NCBI GenBank assembly: GCA_015654945.1
Contig: JAATGB010000172.1
Span: forward strand, 1-34,706
From: Lactobacillales bacterium
GTDB taxonomy: Bacteria; Bacillota; Bacilli; Lactobacillales; Vagococcaceae
Direction: 5' to 3'
DNA length: 34,706 nt
Shown here: positions 1 to 7,041 of the stretch, one piece after another
How positions within the stretch are numbered: the stretch's first letter is position 1
Layout: each line of letters starts with the position of its first letter
The notes under the pieces: generated by a model
The model's input: the letters and a program-made list of their open reading frames with translations, nothing else
What the model was told of the DNA's origin: nothing
Database searches by the model: none
Made by a program: the position numbers and the translations under genes

Positions 1-489
1 AATTATCTCAGGCAAAATTTGGATACAGAAGACTTGGTATTTGAACAGCAAAAGCTAGATGCCGTTGTCAAAGCAGTTGTAAAAAAATATGCAGTCTTTT
101 TTTCGCAAAAGGATCTACAATTAAAGCTAGGCAATTTGGATGAAAGAGTTGTGACAGATAAGAAATGGTTGATTTTTATTCTGGAACAAGTGATTTTTAA
201 TGCAGTAAAATATACAAAAAATGGCAAAATTACGATTGAAGCAAGCGAAAATGAACTCACAATAACAGACACTGGAATTGGGATTCGGCAAGAAGATTTG
301 CCGCGTATTTTCGACAAAGGATACACCGGCTATAACGGACGAGAACAACAACGAGCAAGTGGCTTAGGTTTGTATTTGAGTAAGATTGTTGCCGAGAAAA
401 TCGGCTGTCAGTTAGCGATTACTTCACAAATAAACTATGGGACAAAAGTGACTATCCTTTTTCCAGAAAAACATCACTTCTGCAAATAA
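1..489 (+). CDS. Sensor histidine kinase, C-terminal part (BceS-like), 5' truncated by window edge
   Basis: Frame is open from base 1 (NYLRQNLDTEDLVFEQQ...). Has N-box-like 'EQVIFNAVKYT', G1 'ITDTGIGI' and G2 'GLGLYLSKIVAEKIG' motifs; lies just upstream of BceAB-like genes. Confidence 0.88.
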   Translation, partial: NYLRQNLDTEDLVFEQQKLDAVVKAVVKKYAVFFSQKDLQLKLGNLDERVVTDKKWLIFILEQVIFNAVKYTKNGKITIEASENELTITDTGIGIRQEDLPRIFDKGYTGYNGREQQRASGLGLYLSKIVAEKIGCQLAITSQINYGTKVTILFPEKHHFCK

Positions 490-526
490 ACGCAAACTTT
501 CAAAACTGTAAGTTTGCGTTTGTTTT
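490..526 (+). terminator. Rho-independent terminator after the histidine kinase
   Basis: AACGCAAACTT (490-500) / AAGTTTGCGTT (510-520) inverted repeat followed by TGTTTTT. Confidence 0.8.
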
Positions 527-589
527 TGTAAGTAGCGTTCGTTTGAGCGGACACGTATGCTGAAAGTAAGGAATAGAGGAGGAATGACA

Positions 590-1351
590 ATGAATGAATT
601 ATTACGTGTGAAGGAAGTCAGAAAAGTCTATCAAAGCCAGCTGAAAGGAACGGCAGTTGAAGCGTTACGTGCGATTAATTTTGTCGTAGAGCATGGAGAA
701 TATGTTGCGATTATGGGAGAATCTGGCTCAGGAAAGAGTACATTATTAAATCTGCTTGCAACCTTAGATAAACCAACTTCTGGGAGCCTTTTGCTGGAAG
801 ATAGTAATTTAAATGCCATTAAAGAAAAAGATGCTGCGGCATTTCGTCGAGATCACCTCGGCTTTGTTTTTCAAGATTTTAATTTACTTGATACTTTTTC
901 GGTGAAAGATAATATTCTTTTGCCTTTAGTTTTATCAAGAATGCCTCTGCAAGAAATGGAAAAGAGATTGGCAAAAATTGTCAAAGATTTAGGAATTGAG
1001 AAATTAGTGGATCACTATCCGTATGAATTATCTGGTGGTCAAAAACAGCGTGTTGCGGTTGCGCGTGCAGTTATTACTAGACCGAAATTGTTGCTTGCGG
1101 ATGAACCGACTGGCGCTTTGGATTCGAAAACCTCTGACCAACTATTGAAGGTTTTTCAGCAATTTAATCAGAGTGGACAGACGATTGTCATGGTTACTCA
1201 TAGTAATATTGTCGCTAGTCATGCAAATCGGGTATTGTTTATCAAGGATGGACAAGTTTTCCACCAACTATATCGTGGCGATAAAAATAATCAAGCATTC
1301 TTGGAAACAATTACAGCAACCATGACAGCTTTGTTGGCAAAGGAGGAGTAG
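590..1351 (+). CDS. ABC transporter ATP-binding protein, BceA/MacB-like (peptide antibiotic resistance type)
   Basis: Walker A GESGSGKST, signature LSGGQKQRVAVARA, Walker B LLLADEPTGALD. ORF track starts at 557, but AGAGGAGG at ~576-582 fits ATG 590 better. Confidence 0.9.
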   Translation: MNELLRVKEVRKVYQSQLKGTAVEALRAINFVVEHGEYVAIMGESGSGKSTLLNLLATLDKPTSGSLLLEDSNLNAIKEKDAAAFRRDHLGFVFQDFNLLDTFSVKDNILLPLVLSRMPLQEMEKRLAKIVKDLGIEKLVDHYPYELSGGQKQRVAVARAVITRPKLLLADEPTGALDSKTSDQLLKVFQQFNQSGQTIVMVTHSNIVASHANRVLFIKDGQVFHQLYRGDKNNQAFLETITATMTALLAKEE

Positions 1352-1354
1352 CGG

Positions 1355-3343
1355 ATGTTTTATAATAAACTAGCCTTGCATAATTTACGCAAAAACCACC
1401 GAGCCTATCTGCCCTTTTTGCTTTCCATGTTGTTTTTGGTTGCCGTTAACACCATGACGCAGGTGATTGTTACGAACGAAGGGATGAAAGCTTTACATGA
1501 CAGTGCAAGCGCCATCGGAATGTTTAAATTTGGAAATATTATTATTGTGTTTTTTAGTGTTATTTTTTCGTTGTATACCAATAGTTTTTTATTAAAGCAA
1601 CGGAAGAAAGAATTTGGACTTTATAATGTTCTTGGTTTAGGAAAAAGAGAAATTTATCAGCTAATGTTTTGGGAAAATACGTTGAGTTTTCTGTTGGTTT
1701 TAAGCGCAGGCATTGTTACCGGACTTATCTTGGCAAAACTTGGGTTTTTAGTGTTGAAAAAATTAATGGGCGCTGTAACGGCTTTTACATTTTCTTTTTC
1801 CGTTTCTAGTTTGTTCACTGTTTTGCTCCTCTTTTTCTTGATTTTTCTGTTTATTTTTTTAGTGAATTGTTTTCAAATAAAAAGGATGAATCCGATTGAA
1901 CTTTTATTGGGAAATAAAAAAGGTGAAAAAGAACCAAAAGCCAAGTGGTTTGCCACGTTTATTGGTCTAATATGCTTAGGTCTTGGGTATTATTTTGCTT
2001 TAACCATTCAATCACCGATTGCGGCAATTGGTATGTTTTTTGTTGCGGTCATTCTGGTGATTATTGGCACATATTGTTTGTTTACCTCAGGCAGCATTAC
2101 GTTATTAAAAATTCTTAAAAAAAATAAAAAATATTATTATCAAGCCAATCACTTTATCACAATTTCAAATATGATTTATCGGATGAAACAAAATGCAGTT
2201 GGTTTGGCAAGTATTTGTATTTTGGCAACAATGGTTTTGGTTACAATAACGACCACGGCGAGTTTGTACATTGGCAAAGAAGACTCATTGAAGAATCGTT
2301 ATACGCATGATATTAGCTTAACGATCAATGAAGATCCGGCACTGTATAAAAAAATTGTCGCTGAAACTGCTGATCAGGCTGGCATTAAGCTGAAAGAAAT
2401 GCCAGAAGTTCTTTCGAGTCAACCCTTATTATTTTTTAATAACAAGGAAAATTATCAAGTAATAAACAATAATAAAAATGCAACAGCAAAGGCTGCGAAA
2501 AACGCAATGATTCAGCTTTTTAGTTTAGCGGAATATACGAAATTATCAGGTAATTCAACGAGCTTGGCAGCCAATGAAGTGCTCGTCTTTCCAGTAAATG
2601 GCACAATTAAAGGAAAAACGCTTATTTTAAACAGTGATCGCTATGTGATTAAAAAGACAGTGAAAAAATTTGGTGATTTTACAGCACAAGACGGTTTAAC
2701 AGATAATTTTCTAGTCGTAATGAAAGATTGGCAAAGTATTAATTCGCTATTAGATAAATGGTATGATGGAACTGGCTATGAATTTTACAAAGCAAAAAGT
2801 TATCAGCTAGATTTTGATTTTTCAGATAGCAGCAAGCAAATGCGCTTAGATTTTGTTGCGGCAGTAAAGACGAAGTTAGCGCAGCAATTTTCGGATGAAA
2901 ACTATAATGTTGATTCAAAAGATGAGTTTGAGGAGAGTAACAACACCTTAACTGGAGGTTTCTTATTCCTAGGCATTATTTTTGGGCTTATCTTTATCGT
3001 AGCAACCTCTTTGATTATTTACTATAAGCAAATTTCTGAAGGAATAGATGATCAAGCCCGTTTTGAAATTTTGCAAAAAGTCGGCATGAGCCATATAGCG
3101 GTCAAAAAAGTGATTCATAGCCAAGTGCTATTTGTGTTTCTTTTCCCATTAGCAGTCGCCATTCTTCATTTGGCTGTTGCGTTTAGCATGATTCGTAAGC
3201 TTTTATTATTATTTGGTTTGCTAAATTGGCAATTGTTCTTGGTGACGACGATTATTGTAGTCTTGATTTTTTCGCTACTTTATTTAATTGTGTACCAATT
3301 GACAGCACGTAGCTACTATCAAATTGTTGAAAGAAAAAATTAG
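1355..3343 (+). CDS. BceB-like FtsX-family ABC transporter permease
   Basis: 662 aa, multiple TM segments and one large extracytoplasmic region (~290-530), directly after the ATPase gene; 'LRKNHRAYLPFLLSMLF' N-terminus typical of BceB-like permeases. Confidence 0.87.
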   Translation: MFYNKLALHNLRKNHRAYLPFLLSMLFLVAVNTMTQVIVTNEGMKALHDSASAIGMFKFGNIIIVFFSVIFSLYTNSFLLKQRKKEFGLYNVLGLGKREIYQLMFWENTLSFLLVLSAGIVTGLILAKLGFLVLKKLMGAVTAFTFSFSVSSLFTVLLLFFLIFLFIFLVNCFQIKRMNPIELLLGNKKGEKEPKAKWFATFIGLICLGLGYYFALTIQSPIAAIGMFFVAVILVIIGTYCLFTSGSITLLKILKKNKKYYYQANHFITISNMIYRMKQNAVGLASICILATMVLVTITTTASLYIGKEDSLKNRYTHDISLTINEDPALYKKIVAETADQAGIKLKEMPEVLSSQPLLFFNNKENYQVINNNKNATAKAAKNAMIQLFSLAEYTKLSGNSTSLAANEVLVFPVNGTIKGKTLILNSDRYVIKKTVKKFGDFTAQDGLTDNFLVVMKDWQSINSLLDKWYDGTGYEFYKAKSYQLDFDFSDSSKQMRLDFVAAVKTKLAQQFSDENYNVDSKDEFEESNNTLTGGFLFLGIIFGLIFIVATSLIIYYKQISEGIDDQARFEILQKVGMSHIAVKKVIHSQVLFVFLFPLAVAILHLAVAFSMIRKLLLLFGLLNWQLFLVTTIIVVLIFSLLYLIVYQLTARSYYQIVERKN

Positions 3344-3388
3344 AAATAAGGAAAATGAAGTTGTTAATGAGAATGAAATAGAAACTTT

Positions 3389-3432
3389 GTCGTGTCCTCG
3401 AAAAGGCTAATTTTTGTGGGCACGACATTTTT
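3389..3432 (+). terminator. Rho-independent terminator after bceB-like gene
   Basis: GTCGTGTCC (3389-3397) / GGGCACGAC (3418-3426, one G-U pair) followed by ATTTTTTG. Confidence 0.7.
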
Positions 3433-3498
3433 TGAGCAACTAATGCTTCTTTTTTGTTTTAATGTAAAGATTTAAAATGAATAAAAGGAGCAAACTGT

Positions 3499-4335
3499 TT
3501 ATCCAATCAAATAATGGTACATATCACCAGATTGAATAAAGTGACACGGGATTTGATCTGTCCCAATTGCCTTTGGAAGATAGGTTATCATGTACTTCAT
3601 TCCTGGTTCTTCTAGGTTAAAATGACCAAACGTTAGCATTGTTTTGCTTTTTGTTAACATGTTCGTATCTCGAATGTATTCGCTTAACGTAAAGTCAACG
3701 ATTTCCATTGCTAGAACTAGATCACTATTTTCTTGCTCAATATAAGAAATTTCCGCTCTAGCAGCACCAAGAACATGATAAGGGATGACAATTTTTTTTA
3801 CTAAGGTGGTTGTGTCGCCATAGATACGTGCGCCTGCAAAATGGCATTTAGCCATTATAGTTTGAGCAAGGGCTGCGACGGATGTTTCTGGGATTTCAAT
3901 TGTCGCTAAAACAGGTCCATTCGTGAAATGAAATTTTTCCCAACCTAATTCTTGAAACAAGCCGTAAAAAATACCATCGACGTAAGTTCCGTTTTCTAAA
4001 GGAATTCCTGAATGAACAAAATCATGATTCCTCCAGACCACAATGCCTGTATCATCAAGCAATTTCTTTTTTTCAAGAAATGTTTTATTTTCAGATGCTT
4101 CTAACCAGTCGGTATAGTCCCCTCGATTCCAAAATAAAGCTTCATGGGAAATAATCAGATTCGCTCCTTTTTCATAAGCTTCTTTTATGACATCGACGGA
4201 CGCCCATGTAGAGGTTACAATACCGGTACATTCTTTCGTACTATCACCATAGAGAACTTTATCCTTGGAAGTAAGGGGATCAAATCCTCCTTTATGATAG
4301 TTTTGGATGCGATTAATAACATTTGCAATATCCAT
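3499..4335 (-). CDS. Nif3-like (NIF3/DUF34 family) dinuclear metal centre protein
   Basis: 'VDVIKEAYEKGANLIISHEALFW', 'VWRNHDFVHSG' and C-terminal 'FGHFNLEEPG' resemble Nif3 metal-site regions. RBS AAAGGAGTGG upstream of ATG. Confidence 0.8.
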   Translation of the reverse strand: MDIANVINRIQNYHKGGFDPLTSKDKVLYGDSTKECTGIVTSTWASVDVIKEAYEKGANLIISHEALFWNRGDYTDWLEASENKTFLEKKKLLDDTGIVVWRNHDFVHSGIPLENGTYVDGIFYGLFQELGWEKFHFTNGPVLATIEIPETSVAALAQTIMAKCHFAGARIYGDTTTLVKKIVIPYHVLGAARAEISYIEQENSDLVLAMEIVDFTLSEYIRDTNMLTKSKTMLTFGHFNLEEPGMKYMITYLPKAIGTDQIPCHFIQSGDMYHYLIG

Positions 4336-4363
4336 CTAATTGCCACTCCTTTTTATAAAATTG

Positions 4364-4768
4364 CTATTCGTCTTCTTTGTTTTCGTGCTGTTTGTAGGTA
4401 AGCTGTTGCATTTGATTTTTCGCTTGCTCAATAAGCTCATCAAGCAGATTAGTTGAAAGTTTTTCGTTTTCAGCAAGAATGACAGATAAAATTAAAGGCA
4501 TGCTGACACCACTGATCATATAGATATTTTCATTTTTTAAATACGGGTAAAATTTTTGGGTCACACTCCCAGAAGCAATATCTGTAAAAATAACGAGCTC
4601 ATCTTCGTCACTTAGACGGGTGTAGTGTTCAATTGTTTCATTGGATAGTTCATTACTGTCTACATAAGCGCATAATGTCTGGATATTATGTTCACCTACG
4701 AAGAAATGTAACGTATCTACTAATCCTTCTGCCATTTTTCTATGGGTCGCAATTAAATATTTTCTCAT
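4364..4768 (-). CDS. PTS mannose/fructose/sorbose family EIIA component
   Basis: 'YLIATHRKMAEGL' with candidate phospho-His near the N-terminus; ~134 aa EIIA-Man fold pattern; located with EIIB/C/D. Confidence 0.87.
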   Translation of the reverse strand: MRKYLIATHRKMAEGLVDTLHFFVGEHNIQTLCAYVDSNELSNETIEHYTRLSDEDELVIFTDIASGSVTQKFYPYLKNENIYMISGVSMPLILSVILAENEKLSTNLLDELIEQAKNQMQQLTYKQHENKEDE

Positions 4769-4797
4769 ATACCATTCACCATCTTACTTAAATTCAT

Positions 4798-5598
4798 TTA
4801 GACGCTTAAAATTCCTAAAAATGATCCGATTAAAGCGAAAATAATGAGGATCAAAATAATTCTTGTCATTTTTATTTTCTTTTTACCCATTAAATAATAC
4901 AAAATCCCTACAAGTAAAACAGGCAATAACGAAGGAAGAATGCTGTCTAAGGTTGATTGTAGATTGAGTTTCACTTCTCCGTTTTTATAAACAATGCCGG
5001 TTGAAAGTTTAATTGTGCTGGAAAGAATCGCCCCAACTACGGTTAAGCCTAAAACAGAAACCGCATCAGTGAAAGCATTTAATTGAGCGCCCATTTGGGT
5101 TACTAGTTTTGATCCTTGTCGGTAGCCAAACCACATTAATTTGGGTCGGATAAATAAAGAGATACCGTAAAAAGCAAGCCAGATCAATGAACCAAGAACA
5201 CTGCCATTTTGAGCCATTGAAGCAGCAATCGCACCAAATATAGTCGGAAACATTGCCCAGATAATAGTATCCCCAATTCCTGCTAAGGGTCCCATCAGCC
5301 CAACTTTTAAATCTTGTACTGCATCTAAACTCTCAATACCGCCTTCATCTTCAACCGCCAGGGCAGTTCCTAGAACAAGATTTGCTATCCATGGATGTGT
5401 ATTAAAATAACGACTATGATTTTTAACTGCTTTTAGTAAATCCTCTTCATCTGGATACATCTTCTTTAACAAAGGAAACAAAGCAAAGACGACACTTGGG
5501 GCTAATTGTGTTTCATAATTAAAAGTTGAAATACCGATAAACCATCGCTTTCCTGCTCTATCTAAATCTTTTTTTGTTAAAACGGGTTGTTTACTCAT
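4798..5598 (-). CDS. PTS mannose/fructose/sorbose family EIID component
   Basis: 'KRWFIGISTFNYETQLAPSVVFALFPLLKKMYP' and 'GLMGPLAGIGDTIIWAMFPT' typical of EIID. Start reassigned from 5673 to ATG at 5598 (MSKQPVLTKKDLDRAGKRW), leaving an 8-nt overlap with EIIC. Confidence 0.9.
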   Translation of the reverse strand: MSKQPVLTKKDLDRAGKRWFIGISTFNYETQLAPSVVFALFPLLKKMYPDEEDLLKAVKNHSRYFNTHPWIANLVLGTALAVEDEGGIESLDAVQDLKVGLMGPLAGIGDTIIWAMFPTIFGAIAASMAQNGSVLGSLIWLAFYGISLFIRPKLMWFGYRQGSKLVTQMGAQLNAFTDAVSVLGLTVVGAILSSTIKLSTGIVYKNGEVKLNLQSTLDSILPSLLPVLLVGILYYLMGKKKIKMTRIILILIIFALIGSFLGILSV

Positions 5599-6376
5599 CT
5601 TCCATGTCAACTCCATTCGTTTCTCCGGCAGATTGGGTCTTTCCACCTTGAATATTTCGTTTATAGAATTCAAAAGCTAAAGCTAAACCAATTAAAGCAA
5701 CTCCTAATATTGGGAGCGATAAATAGGCAGCGAGTACAAAGCCAATTAATAAATAGGACCATAATTTTTTGACGGGCATGTACAATAGAAGCATTGTAAT
5801 CCCAACAGCTGGAAGCATTCCACCTGCAATTTGCAAGCCATTGGTAAACCAAACCGGTAGGAAATCCAATATTTTTTTAACAATGTCAATGCCTAGTGTG
5901 ATGGATAAAAATACTGGAATCGCAGCCGTAAGTCCAGCTGTAACGGTTGAGACTAAAGAGATATTCAGCATTTTCGTAAACTCTTTTTTTTCTGCGTAAG
6001 CTAAGGCTTTTCGATTGATGAAACCATTAAAAATTTTCCAGATAACATCAAATTGAACACCTAACATACCAACTGGCAGCCCCAGTGCTAGCCCTGTTGC
6101 AATGCCTTGTCCTGTAACAACAGAGATCGTGGTTGTAATAATGGCAGCTACAGGATAATCAGGCATGGAAGAACCACCTACCGCAACGACGCCTAATGAC
6201 ATAAGCTGTAAAGTAGCCCCGACTTCCAAACCTGTTTTTACATCCCCTAAAATTAAACCTGCTAAGAATCCATAAATAACGGTATTGAATGCCGTTATCT
6301 GCGTTGTACTCCATTCAAGGACCTTGCAATAGGCAAGTAACGTTAACAATGTAATTTGAATGATACTAAGATCCAT
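5591..6376 (-). CDS. PTS mannose/fructose/sorbose family EIIC component
   Basis: Hydrophobic protein with 'GLILGDVKTGLEVGATLQLMSLGVVAVGGSSMPDYPVAAII', characteristic of EIIC-Man. Confidence 0.9.
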   Translation of the reverse strand: MDLSIIQITLLTLLAYCKVLEWSTTQITAFNTVIYGFLAGLILGDVKTGLEVGATLQLMSLGVVAVGGSSMPDYPVAAIITTTISVVTGQGIATGLALGLPVGMLGVQFDVIWKIFNGFINRKALAYAEKKEFTKMLNISLVSTVTAGLTAAIPVFLSITLGIDIVKKILDFLPVWFTNGLQIAGGMLPAVGITMLLLYMPVKKLWSYLLIGFVLAAYLSLPILGVALIGLALAFEFYKRNIQGGKTQSAGETNGVDMEDE

Positions 6377-6396
6377 TTTGAGCCCCTCCTTTTAGT

Positions 6397-6876
6397 TTAA
6401 ATGAGCGTTGCCAGATCAATATCTTTGTCAGATGGAACAAATTTCGCAAAGATGCGACTACCAGTTTTTAAGATTTCTTTATAAACATCAAATTGATCTT
6501 CTAGAATATATGCGCGTTTGGAGACTTTAAGCGCGGTGTTTTCTTCGGGAACCACGGTGCCGCCCAAAATAATTTCGGGAATTTGAATATTTTGCTTTAA
6601 TAATTGCAAATAGATCTCAGGTGTTTTGGAGACAATAAATACTTTTTGAGCATCATACTTTCCTGCTTTGAAATTCGTCAATGCCGTTTTTTTAGAAATA
6701 ATTGAGATTGCCATGCCGCTAGGTCGTCCTAATTTCATACTTTCTTTTAGCACGGGATCTTCTGCAACGGTATCATCAATCACCATGACTCTACTTGCAC
6801 CTGATTGGGGTGCCCACTGCGTTGCGACAATGCCATGTAATAAACGATTGTCAATTCTTGCTCCGACGACTGTCAT
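6397..6876 (-). CDS. PTS mannose/fructose/sorbose family EIIB component
   Basis: 'ARIDNRLLHGIVATQWAP' with active-site His; RBS AGGAGG 7 nt before ATG at 6876 (ORF track extends to 6897). Confidence 0.9.
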   Translation of the reverse strand: MTVVGARIDNRLLHGIVATQWAPQSGASRVMVIDDTVAEDPVLKESMKLGRPSGMAISIISKKTALTNFKAGKYDAQKVFIVSKTPEIYLQLLKQNIQIPEIILGGTVVPEENTALKVSKRAYILEDQFDVYKEILKTGSRIFAKFVPSDKDIDLATLI

Positions 6877-6919
6877 CTTCATTCCTCCTAGAAACATTTA
6901 CTTTTTACATCATACTATA

Positions 6920-6935
6920 AGCAAATTTTGTGCCA
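6920..6935 (-). promoter_or_regulatory. Candidate sigma54 (-24/-12) promoter for the PTS operon
   Basis: Minus strand reads TGGCAC-AAAAT-TTGCT, matching TGGCAC-N5-TTGCW; adjacent divergent gene encodes a LevR-type sigma54 activator. Confidence 0.87.
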
Positions 6936-7041
6936 CTTTTATAAGCTCTTGATTAAGTAAGGGTTTTCATCGTTGGGTAGACACTATTTTAAAAAAATGG
7001 ACACTACGTGTATAATAAAAAAATAAAAGGAGGGTAGCGAA

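Noticed and set aside
541-575. GTTCG...CGGAC imperfect repeat considered as a BceR box
   Set aside because: Arms are short and imperfect and do not match a Bce-type operator pattern I can recall with confidence.
4144-4401. 85-aa plus-strand ORF opposite the Nif3-like gene
   Set aside because: Antisense to a supported CDS; no RBS or family signal.
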